Source: Linderina pennispora
Taxonomy: Eukaryota; Kickxellomycota; Kickxellomycetes; Kickxellales; Kickxellaceae
Direction: 5' to 3'
Assembly: GCF_002104995.1 (NCBI RefSeq)
Contig: NW_024468463.1
Location: 1-14,131 of the forward strand
Length of the DNA: 14,131 bases
Every line of letters begins with the position of its first letter. Position 1 is the stretch's first letter. The notes beneath the pieces were generated by a model. It saw nothing but the letters and a program-made list of their open reading frames with translations, was not told where the DNA came from and searched no databases. Shown here in pieces: positions 7,253-14,131 of the stretch. Position numbers and translations under genes: made by a program.

Positions 7253-7646
7253 TTAGTACAAAATCAACTGCACTGCCATCACAATACATGCCAGCGACAC
7301 GTACGGACTGAGGCGCTCGCCTACAAAATATAAGGGAAAAAGGGAGTCAGTCTTACGATGCCTGCCTGCCACAAGCCTGGAGCGTGTTTTGCTGTTAAAT
7401 GCCTTACCTATCCGCGCCGCCTTCCACAGCAGCCCTGTGAATCCCTTCTTGTTGCGGTCGATCAGCGCCGGTGCCTGCGCCCGGAGGTATGTGCATGTGC
7501 AGATTGTCAGCAGAATCACCAGCAGCAGCGACTGGAACTTGAACAGCGCTGACTACAAGGTTTACAAAGGTCTATCAGTATCACCCTCCAATTGCCTGAC
7601 CGCTGCCTTTGTCCCCAGTGCATTCCGCCATAATGTGCCGTACCAT
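7253..7646 (-). CDS. KSH1: KSH1/TMEM167 (Kish) secretory-pathway protein, two introns
   Basis: Coding is complement(join(7253..7320,7408..7552,7644..7646)), 71 residues against 72 in yeast Ksh1 and human TMEM167A. The protein is a small Golgi/early secretory membrane protein, essential in yeast. Exon 3 encodes [16 protein letters not shown], the family hallmark. Exon 2 encodes [10 protein letters not shown] at the start and the [17 protein letters not shown] loop before the second membrane segment. The two membrane helices are at about residues 7-24 and 54-70. Intron 2 (7321-7407) starts GTAAGG, ends TTGTAG and splits the Gly codon. Intron 1 (7553-7643) starts GTACGG, ends TTGTAG and has CTGAT near its 3' end; it leaves the ATG alone in exon 1. 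That ATG is chosen because the family begins M-SALF and the sequence before SAL is a splice acceptor, not a start. The gene is convergent with the phosphoglucomutase. Confidence 0.92.
7321..7407 (-). other. KSH1 intron 2
   Basis: An 87-nt intron with donor GTAAGG and acceptor TTGTAG, phase 1 within the Gly codon of the conserved ARI-GERLSPY segment. It happens to contain no in-frame stop, so a naive reading would insert about 29 foreign residues in the middle of the protein. Confidence 0.92.
7553..7643 (-). other. KSH1 intron 1, directly after the ATG
   Basis: A 91-nt intron with donor GTACGG immediately after an ATG and acceptor TTGTAG before the SALF codons. The GTAC donor is weaker than the other two in the window, so the exact first exon is less certain than exons 2 and 3. 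Confidence 0.65.
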
Positions 7647-7776
7647 CGTCTAGGTTTTGTGTGTGCGAAGAGTAGCAAGAAAATTCGGGACCTGAAAGAG
7701 CTGAGAAGCACAACTGGCACAGCATCTTGCTCACACCAGCTTTTTTTTTTTTGGCTGCTCGACATGGTCCATTGCC

Positions 7777-7801
7777 ATTGGTCGGTCGTACAATCCACGT
7801 G
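7777..7801 (-). promoter_or_regulatory. CCAAT box and E-box upstream of KSH1
   Basis: On the minus strand a CCAAT box (7777-7781) lies about 130 bases before the KSH1 ATG. A palindromic CACGTG (7796-7801) lies about 150 bases before it. Both are standard fungal elements (Hap complex; Cbf1/Pho4-type bHLH). A T run at 7741-7752 gives an A tract on the KSH1 sense strand. Confidence 0.45.
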
Positions 7802-8404
7802 CTTGCGCCTGGGATACCTCCTGGTTGTGGGTTTGGGTCCGCCAGCGACGGCCTGGATGAAAATCGTTGATGCCGACCTCACCCAGACACGGTGGTCTCT
7901 TCCGGTTTGCATATCAACTGCTGCACTCCAGGTGCATAAGAATTCTCATTAACTCTCACACTGCAGAAAGGACAACCTCGAACCTCCATTGAGGTTCTAA
8001 TTTGATGCTCCCCAAGCAATTAATGCAAGGTCCTTATATGCCTATGGGCATGCGGTGTACCTTGGCCAATATGTACTTTTTGGGAACACAGCCAATGGAA
8101 TCCGCAGATGCCAATTTATTTTTGAATCATAGCAAATATAACCAAAAGCAGCCGAGTTATATGCCCACGTAGTCGAGCGATTCCGTTCCGCTGTATCCGA
8201 GATTTTGCTGTGCCACCTTTTCTCACTAGGCATGATTCGGGATTTCAGAAGAAAACAAGCACTCTTGCACGCCAGCCTTCGCAAAAAACATTCTGACCTT
8301 TCGAGGCCGACTTTACTGAACCCCACATGCCAGTGCGGTGCTGTGGTTGGCAGGCTGCTGAACAGACCTGTGGCTGTATGTGCCTGGCGTGGTTGTCCAG
8401 CACA
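7802..8404. other. Intergenic, no gene seen
   Basis: There is no coding-like frame here. The open frames on both strands lack hydrophobic, Cys-patterned or repeat signatures. The right end leads into the TATA box at 8405. Confidence 0.5.
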
Positions 8405-8410
8405 TATAAA
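8405..8410 (+). promoter_or_regulatory. TATA box of the zinc-finger microprotein gene
   Basis: TATAAA within CACATATAAAAAC. Between the expected transcription start (about 30 bases downstream) and 8557 I find no ATG, and the leader is pyrimidine-rich. The ATG of the microprotein is therefore the first in the predicted transcript. Confidence 0.55.
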
Positions 8411-8556
8411 AACAAGGGTGTCTTCCCCTGTCTGTGCTTTTGCGGTATTCTCCATTCCTATTCAGCTACAACAATCACTTTATCTCCCCTCTTTTTAACC
8501 ATAGCCCTCTTTTTTAGTCTGACACCTTCGTCGCTCCGACTCGTATACTTTGAACC

Positions 8557-8640
8557 ATGTGCTATCGCTGCGCGAACTGCGGATCCTGCTTTGACCTGCG
8601 CACTGAACTACGCAACCACTTCCGGGACTGCGAGAGCTAA
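8557..8640 (+). CDS. 27-residue C2HC zinc-finger microprotein
   Basis: The 27 codons encode one zinc finger and nothing else. The pattern is Y3-x-C5-x2-C8-x3-F12-x5-L18-x2-H21-x3-C25, so Cys/His spacing and the two hydrophobic core positions all match the classical C2H2 consensus, with Cys as the last ligand. C2 and C11 are extra cysteines. The ATG (context GAACCATG) is the first after a TATA box 152 bases upstream, and an AATAAA follows the stop by about 145 bases, so the unit looks complete. A lone finger of this size would more likely bind a protein or act as a competitor than bind DNA stably (inference). It could instead be one exon of a spliced gene, although no other exon is obvious. 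I know no named family for it. Confidence 0.5.
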   Translation: MCYRCANCGSCFDLRTELRNHFRDCES

Positions 8641-8785
8641 GTACCTCGCTATCTGCTTCCTACACTGCGTCTTATCAGCACTCTCCGTTTCCCCTACACC
8701 CACCCTCGCCCCTAAAAAAGACTAGCCCCTCCGTAAATAGCTTCTCCTGCTTGACTCAAAAGTCTTCACATAACCCCGCCAACAA

Positions 8786-8791
8786 AATAAA
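8786..8791 (+). terminator. Poly(A) signal after the microprotein gene
   Basis: AATAAA within AACAAAATAAAAACC, 145 bases after the microprotein stop codon, in C/A-rich sequence. It completes a compact transcription unit of roughly 380 bases. Confidence 0.45.
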
Positions 8792-8894
8792 AACCTGCCT
8801 ATTCAACATCCCTACTACTATGCGATGCACTTTGGACGCATGCTCCAGGGCATGATCTCGGAATGAAGGACCCGTCAGGAGGCAGACGCTGTGT

Positions 8895-8962
8895 GTCAGC
8901 TGAGACGGAGCCTGTGCAGGTTGAACTGCCGGGCTTCGGCTCCTCCAACCCGCTCAGCTGAC
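8895..8962 (+). ncRNA. Candidate structured RNA, three-way junction
   Basis: A perfect 10-base inverted repeat (GTCAGCTGAG at 8895-8904, CTCAGCTGAC at 8953-8962) encloses 48 bases. The stem extends by CGG/CCG (8906-8908 with 8950-8952) after one bulged A. Inside, AGCCT/AGGTT (8909-8913 with 8918-8922) and GCCG/CGGC (8928-8931 with 8937-8940) form two further hairpins. A run of five T follows at 8978-8982, as in an RNA polymerase III terminator. CAGCTGAGACGG resembles a tRNA-type A box, but the B-box-like GGTTGAAC is too close for a normal tRNA gene. It fits no RNA family I know, and a DNA-level role such as a cruciform protein site is possible. Confidence 0.3.
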
Positions 8963-8989
8963 CTATGCACGCACGCCTTTTTAGGCTGC

Positions 8990-9479
8990 AGTTTGTCGTG
9001 AATAGTGCAATGTGACTCTTTGTCTCTTACACTCGAATTACTAGTATTTGGATGGCTATTATTTGAGCTTGGCATATGTGCCTGGCACCCGTAGAGAGCT
9101 AAAAGGCACCACTTCCTTGATTCATCTCCGCACTGCTTCTAGCAAGTGATGCTGATCAGGCACAACCCATTAGCTCTTTGCGCAAATGTGCTCATAATCG
9201 GATTGCCTCCTTCTTTAAACGGTCAGCGCTATAAACTTCCATATTTTGCACAAAGGGACCACAAAGAAAGAATCATGAGCCTTGATGGCCATTTATTCCT
9301 AATTGCGTGCTGCATCTAGCAGCTCTTCTAAAAGCTGGCCCCTTGTTGCTGAGCAGCTATATGTGGGTTGTGATAGACCGATTTCTTTTGCATATCCTCC
9401 TTTTGTCTTTGCAGACATGCACTCTCTTGTTCTTTATGCGTGCAAGAATTTTAAGCCCCTTCATTGATGGAGCAGCGGC
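8990..9479. other. Intergenic, no gene seen
   Basis: A TATAAA at 9230-9235 is followed by an ATG at 9274 that opens only 14 codons. The 88-codon frame starting near 9307 is hydrophobic at first but ends without domain character. I see nothing else in this stretch. Confidence 0.45.
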
Positions 9480-9593
9480 ATGGCTACCCCCATCAGCACG
9501 GTCTTTCAGGACAAGGTTAACTCTTTGCTATTCGTTTCCTGTTGGAAAAGATACATTGATTTCCTCCGATTGATTCAGCTCGTTATTGAATGA
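9480..9593 (+). CDS. Possible 37-residue ORF or first exon
   Basis: The ATG opens MATPISTVFQDK, followed by a strongly amphipathic/hydrophobic stretch rich in L, V, I, W and Y and ending QLVIE before a TGA. No family is recognised. AAG/GTTAAC after codon 12 could be a splice donor, in which case only the first 12 residues are real. There is no adjacent TATA box. It could be a small membrane-associated protein, an exon or chance. Confidence 0.18.
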   Translation: MATPISTVFQDKVNSLLFVSCWKRYIDFLRLIQLVIE

Positions 9594-9899
9594 TACCAAT
9601 ACCCTGTCCACAGGGTTCCCAAGCGCTTGTGCTCTAGATTTTATACTCGGTTCCAAGGAACAACGGCATAGCACAACTTAAACAGATATACTATGTAGCA
9701 ACACAGCAGAAAAGCAGGATGCACGGCATTGTTGCGCACTAGTTGGTATAGAGCTTGGTCTACCATCGCTATCAATGAACCAATGTCTGGAGCAAATCTC
9801 TCATTTGCATATCAGTAGTTCGTCCTTGGGTTTTGAAAATAAAATATATACATCTACATGGTGTCCATGATCTAATACAATATATCAACAGCAAACAGT
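9594..9899. other. Intergenic, no gene seen
   Basis: A TATAAAA on the minus strand near 9637-9643 lies in the context GAGTATAAAA, which recurs on the minus strand near 10413. No ORF of note follows it. The right end would be the 3' flank of the candidate exon at 9900-9989. Confidence 0.4.
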
Positions 9900-9989
9900 C
9901 TAGTGACCGTTGCAGCCCGGAATAGGCCCGTCTGGTGCATACTCATCAAAGGCCCTGATCATATACGAGCAGTTGTTCTGGCATGCACA
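9900..9989 (-). pseudogene. Possible terminal exon of a small Cys-rich secreted protein
   Basis: After a CAG acceptor-like site the minus strand encodes 29 residues starting CACQNNCSYMIRAFDEY and ending GPIPGCNGH before TAG. Four cysteines, the aromatic/acidic middle and the Gly-Cys-Asn end look like a real secreted-protein C-terminus rather than random translation. Upstream on the same strand a second coding-like piece (about 10044-10078, reading SGQYDCQTAYHP) sits in another frame, and TATA boxes lie near 10257 and 10413. I cannot assemble a start codon, signal peptide and clean splice sites, so it is either a spliced gene I fail to model or a decayed one. Confidence 0.22.
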
Positions 9990-11782
9990 CTGTCATCAAA
10001 ACCAAAGCACCCTCTTGCCGCATATCCAGATCATCTTGGATGGTACGCGGTCTGGCAATCGTATTGTCCACTACCTACATACTATCCATATGAAAGTAGC
10101 CCATGTGGGAGTATATCGGCCACCTTCAGCGAAGCAGTCTTGGCGTTAACATGCTGGTACGGAGATTCGGTGTGCTGAAATGTGCACTGGAAGTTTTTTT
10201 GTCGGATGACTCGTCTGCGGGAATAGATGAGCAGGGGTGCGACATGCGCGAGTGTTTTATATCATAGCGATCACTCGGCCATCTTGACGAGGATACAGTA
10301 TGGCCAATTTGATGTTGAGTGTTAAGAAGTAAGCATGAGGAGCGGGAGGGAGTATTTTGTTATCTGTTGATGTGTCCGTCGCCGGGAAGCAGTGTTCCCT
10401 AGGGCTTCTTTTATACTCGGCAAGGGCCTGGGGTTGCAGCACCAGAGTTCCAGGGTTAGGGAGGAACTGCCACAGTGCCCTTCCGGCCGGTGATGCCTGC
10501 CATTTTGTAATTGTTTCTGAGCCGAAATCAGGAGCTGCAGACTTCACACAATGCCAGCTTTTTCCTAACCAGGCCGGTTATATATGCAAGCGCATACCGC
10601 GTGGGCGGGATCTGCCATTGTTGTGAGACTCGGCCCCCAACACCAGTTACTGCCCATCTCAGCGCTCTTCAAACATATGCTCTTTGATCTGGTAAGCCGA
10701 CAATGGTGCGGTGTGTCTCCAATACTGATACAAGAGCACCAAACACTGGCGTAGTTGTTTTTTTGCTAATGCCACACCTGTCATCGTTGAATGGAATACA
10801 AACCAACCTATGACCAGATGGGGTTGCGACTCGGAGTGTTTTTGAGTGCGTTTCTGTACCGACTAGGTAGCTGCAAAAACAAAGTGCTTTACTCAGTGTC
10901 CCTCATCAGCATCCTATCGGTTGGGAAAACTTGTGAAGAACGTGCAATGGATGGGACGACTCATCTGAAGTCCAAGCCTAGCAATTGTGATGCCTGTAAA
11001 ATACAGTTAAGGAAGGTGCAGAGATGCAGGAGGACCATATCAGGTTATCACCATGTCGAAGCAAATTGGGAGCGCTGGATGCTGTGCTAAACGGCTTTAC
11101 AAACATAATACTATCACTTACACTATGAAGTTCGGCAATATCCTGTGAAGTCAACATAAGAGAAATCAGTTGCAATCACTGACTGGAATTACCTTATCAC
11201 CGGTGCTGACAGCAGGTACACCGCTATACCGCTCCAGGGAAAGATCAGCTATGTACGGATTGGAGACAATAAATCTGCTCTGACTAACATTGTTCCCACA
11301 TGGCTGCAACCACTGTATGAAACAATAAAATTGTCTTTGCAAAAGTCCTTCGATCACCACCAATGCCATCATGCGGGCCATGCTTCAGCGTGCCAGCTTG
11401 TGTGGAACCTCCTTGTAATCCCGGTGCTCATTCAATTGACGGAATAAGACTGTTCAATTCCTCACTGAGACTTGGACCAAGATGCCCGTCAGACCATTTT
11501 TAATTGGAGGGGCTGAAAGCACATCGAACATATTCCCCTGCCCTCCAACCTTACTTTCATTTCTGAACTGAATCAAAAGACGTGAACAGTCCATAAACCC
11601 ATGCAGATCTCTATTGGCACAATAGGCATATATGCAATTGGGGGATATGTACTCTGGTTTATTGGCCTTTGCAAATGCGTTTCTGAACCTTAATAGACTG
11701 ATATACATGCAATCAATTGACGCAATTACAGTTTTACAAAGACCTCGTATATTGCAAGGATAATAGCATCAGCCTCTGCCCA
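9990..11782. other. Long region without a confident gene
   Basis: It holds isolated promoter-like elements on the minus strand (TATAAAA near 10255-10262 and 10408-10414). On the same strand, between 10978 and 11708, there is a run of three short open stretches. The largest (11454-11708) reads like protein (segments YCANRDLHGFMDCSRLL and NESKVGGQGNMFDVL) but has an in-frame stop upstream and matches no family I know. I take this as decayed sequence rather than a gene. Confidence 0.4.
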
Positions 11783-11788
11783 TATAAA
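11783..11788 (+). promoter_or_regulatory. TATA box before the signal-peptide fragment
   Basis: TATAAA within CATATAAAAGG, 85 bases before the ATG at 11868. This is the same layout as the TATA box of the CHAP gene. Confidence 0.6.
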
Positions 11789-11867
11789 AGGCAGGCAGCC
11801 CCAGGGACTTGTTGGCTCACCAGATACCTACAGTCCTCTAATACCTAGCCAGCTCAATATATAACAA

Positions 11868-11948
11868 ATGAACACCTACTCGACTATCCTCGCAATTGCC
11901 GTCGTTGCTTTCGCTTCAGCCAACGCACAGGTCTTTTGGATTCACTAA
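11868..11948 (+). pseudogene. Truncated secreted-protein gene: signal peptide then stop
   Basis: The ATG is preceded by ATATAACAA and a TATA box. It opens a textbook signal peptide of about 20 residues (polar MNTYST, hydrophobic ILAIAVVAFA, then SANA-Q cleavage site), after which only QVFWIH remains before TAA. Promoter and leader are well kept while the mature protein is missing, so this is most likely a secreted-protein gene truncated by deletion or insertion. Two alternatives exist. CAG/GTCTTT at the end of the leader could be a weak splice donor, with TTCTTAG at about 11981 as acceptor, but the resulting 45-residue product looks unlike a protein domain. Or the product could be a secreted hexapeptide. 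Confidence 0.5.
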
Positions 11949-12110
11949 GGATACACAACTTGCTAGCTGAGCGTTCTTAGAAAGTCCCTGTATTTAAAAT
12001 AATAGCCTATTTTAGTATATTCCAGTTTTTTTGCTGTGACCCACCATGTTGTTAGTGTTGTAATTGTACCATAGCTTTCCAAACATTCTCATTGCACAGC
12101 GCAAACATAA
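11949..12110. other. Junction between the truncated gene and the Myb pseudogene
   Basis: AT-rich sequence without a coding frame. It must contain the breakpoint that removed the secreted protein's mature part and any 5' end of the first Myb copy. Confidence 0.4.
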
Positions 12111-13050
12111 GCCTTTCCAAGGGACCTGATACCAGCCGAATCGGGTACGGATATCGATTGGGAACTCGTGGCTAAATTTGTCGGTGCTACTGAATTGGAG
12201 TGCATGGAGTGTAACATGTATGACGAAGGGAAGCAGCATTGGACGTACGATCACCAAACGCATACATGGGATCTTCCTAACCGGATGCGCGACTTTATCA
12301 ACAACCAGTATCCACAACAGCTGAAGCCAACTTCACTGCAGTATCTATTCATCTGTGGATTTTTCAGGAGGACTGCATTGATATGTACCGACGGACACAT
12401 GGTCCGTTCAAATGGACAAACGAGCTGGTCACTAAAGTGAAGGAAATAAGAACCCGAGGATGCTCCAACAAAGAAATCGCGCAGTATGTGTCACCATTGC
12501 TGACTAGTCGACACATATCAGGGAAGTTTTCTTGTCTACAGCGACGTAACGCAGGCAACACGATTTCGGACCAGCACAGGAAGGATATACGGGCATTAGT
12601 GGATGCGTTTGTCGGGATAATTCCATGCAGGGATATGCCAACTACAGTCAAACTGGCGTTTCCTAGCATCCCAGCGGCATCATTTCATTGTACTATTCAG
12701 GGGTATATTGATTCTCACAAGTTCTATCAAGACAAGTTCAAGGGATACGAAAACATAGACCTTGTTGCCCAGATGGCTGCCAATGGGGAGACTGCAACAC
12801 AGATGGCAAACAAATTTGATGTCCCGCTACGATTTATCCGCAGCATACTTGCTAGAAAGCCGACAAATACTTTTTCGAATGGTGGACACAGGAAGAAACT
12901 AGCAAGCTGATGGAATACACGTCTTCCTCCAATGGGCGGATTGATTGGGTACATTGTGCATCGATCCTCGGAACGAAAAGCTCATTGCAATGCTGCAGGA
13001 AATGGCACAATATGCTGAGAAAAGTTAAACGATCACCTTCAATAAATTAG
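12111..13050 (+). pseudogene. Myb/SANT-repeat protein, frame-broken copy 1
   Basis: Three reading frames carry consecutive Myb-like segments. Frame a (12111 to about 12328) has IDWELVAKFVG then ECMEC and a conserved region ending NRMRDFI. Frame b (about 12329-12860) has FKWTNELVTKVKEI with CSNKEIAQYV, then SDQHRKDIRALVDAF, then NIDLVAQMAANG. Frame c (about 12862-13050) has the clearest repeat, WTQEETSKLMEY, IDWVHCASILG, CCRKWHNML, with three spaced Trp, ending in TAG. Each frame change equals loss of one base. Comparison with copy 2 puts the first near 12328-12331; the second lies between 12853 and 12883. Several weak Myb repeats of about 50-60 residues imply a DNA-binding or chromatin protein originally. 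No start codon or promoter is found. A short intron instead of a frameshift is unlikely, since coding continues without a gap. Confidence 0.65.
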
Positions 13051-13575
13051 AACATATTTAATCGTCACGCAGTCAGCATAACTGTGGATGAAACGATAGT
13101 CTTGTAGTGAATAGGTACTATATGCGAATCTATGTAGAACTAACGTCTTTCCTATGGCATAGGGTTTATCTTTTATGCTCTACTAAACCAGCTAAAACAT
13201 TGATGCTACAAAGGGCAGTGCTGCTCTGCAACGAATACGACAATTGCGAATCAGTAAGCATCTCACGCTCGTCCAGAAATCAGAAACAACATGCCGCTAT
13301 GTATAAATGAGCATTTCGTATTTCACATAGGCCGTGTCTTTCTTTCCTTGGCACTTTCAGCAGATCCCTATCTACCTATAGACTTCACAGTTCATCAACG
13401 CAGACTACGTCCCATACAACCTCTGCGTGGATGGGACTCTCGATCCTCCAGTCGAAATGTGGCTGCGACCCATGGAAGCGAAATAGTCAATGCGGATGGG
13501 GTGTTACGCATGGTCAATACTGAAGTGGTTGGTGGGATGTTGGACATGGAACAAGCTGGGTCGGAAACGAACACC
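13051..13575. other. Spacer between Myb copies
   Basis: There is no repeat or domain I can defend. A 107-codon frame starting at 13291 runs through here into the Myb-like part of copy 2 and could include its degraded N-terminus, but its first 90 codons show no Myb pattern. Confidence 0.35.
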
Positions 13576-14131
13576 TGGACAGATGATACAGGTACAGATA
13601 CAGAGCCCGCTTGACTGGCTCACCTTCACGAACGCGGCAATAGCTTTGATTTTATGGCTGCTGTTGAGCAGGTTGGTCGTTTTCTAGTACCATGTATAAC
13701 TCGCGTTCACACGATTAACCACATTACTGGTCCACATGAGGCTGAGGATCCACACATACATGTCGGCTGAAGTAAAACAACTGGATCCAAGATCGTGTGT
13801 CGACTGGGCAGCCATTGCAAAGTTGGTGGGAACTGCTGGGCCAGAATGTTTGGAGTGCAATGCATGTGACAAAGGGAAGCAGCATCAGACATACAATCAC
13901 CGAGCGTTTACATGGGATTTTCCCAACAGGATGCGCAGCTTCATCGAAAAGCACCACCCAAACATGCTGCTGCTCAATTTTATTGCTGTATCGAATTACA
14001 TGTGGATTGCCAAAGACGAGATTGCTGGAAGGACGTTTGCGCATGGAGTGGCTGCAGCTAAAGCAGCAAGCGAGCTCGATATACAAGACAGCTTTGCTCA
14101 TAAGCTTATCACTAGGATAGCCCAAACTTCC
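13576..14131 (+). pseudogene. Myb/SANT-repeat protein, broken copy 2, cut by window end
   Basis: This is a second copy of the Myb-repeat gene. It begins with a repeat reading WTDD, then a TGA at 13612-13614, then ERGNSFDFMAAVEQVGRF with CITRV (frame from 13615, stop at 13768-13770). Frame then changes between about 13745 and 13770 to one open from 13760 to the window end: CVDWAAIAKLVG, ECLECNAC, KGKQH, NRMRSFIEK and NFIAVSNYMWIAKDE. The last part aligns with copy 1 (12150-12346 against 13796-13993). In the aligned block many differences are synonymous third-position changes, which shows this is the real coding frame and that both copies were once under selection. An ATG at 13760 could start a shortened protein, so whether the 3' part is still functional is open. 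Confidence 0.6.

Noticed and set aside
7389-7952. 187-codon plus-strand frame
   Set aside because: It is antisense to KSH1 exons 1 and 2 and intron 1, which have clear homology; the frame itself has no recognisable features.
10268-10285. tRNA-like A box on the minus strand (ATGGCCGAGTG)
   Set aside because: It resembles the D-arm of Leu/Ser tRNAs, but no B box (GGTTCGA-like) or cloverleaf follows within tRNA distance.
10978-11708. Minus-strand transposase gene
   Set aside because: The three short frames look faintly protein-like, but I could not find catalytic motifs, terminal repeats or a continuous reading frame.
12012-12317. Minus-strand frame mirrored by another at 13724-14125
   Set aside because: The two antisense frames resemble each other only because the plus-strand Myb copies are homologous. 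Synonymous-site pattern and Trp spacing support the plus strand.

Overview
The window is eukaryotic and reads as the genome of an early-diverging fungus. Genes are small and spaced by several hundred bases, have TATA boxes about 75-150 bases before the ATG, and carry short GT-AG introns (71, 87 and 91 nt). Two housekeeping genes have clear fungal/animal orthologues. Kickxellomycotina (the Linderina/Coemansia group) is my best guess, because secreted SH3b-GH24 lysozymes of this type are known to me from there. That placement is recollection, not something I could test here.

Layout. (1) 1-1632: a multi-pass membrane protein on the minus strand (407-1189), with a weak ORF touching its 5' end. 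A ~95 bp sequence at the window start recurs in direct orientation at 1435-1528. (2) 2299-4769: the most interesting block. Two secreted proteins are transcribed divergently from one ~920 bp promoter. They share a signal peptide and SH3b cell-wall-targeting domain, but one carries a GH24 muramidase and the other a CHAP peptidase/amidase. Together they could cut both the glycan and the peptide of bacterial peptidoglycan. The shared promoter holds seven MEF2/Rlm1-type MADS-box motifs, mostly about 90 bp apart. (3) 5291-7646: a PGM2-type phosphoglucomutase/phosphoribomutase (one intron), convergent with the small Golgi/secretory protein KSH1 (two introns, first exon only the ATG). (4) 8405-8985: a very small but complete-looking gene for a 27-residue C2HC zinc finger, then a 68-nt sequence that folds as a three-way junction. 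(5) 8990-11780: about 2.8 kb with no confident gene, only short coding-like fragments. (6) 11783-11948: a TATA box and signal peptide followed by a stop after 26 codons. (7) 12111-14131: two diverged copies of a Myb-repeat protein gene, both frame-broken, the second running off the window.

The left part (2.3-7.6 kb) is intact and gene-like. The right part (9-14 kb) looks like decaying accessory sequence. The lead candidate for an undescribed system is the divergent muramidase/CHAP pair with its MADS-motif promoter: a fungal antibacterial secretion module with paired activities.
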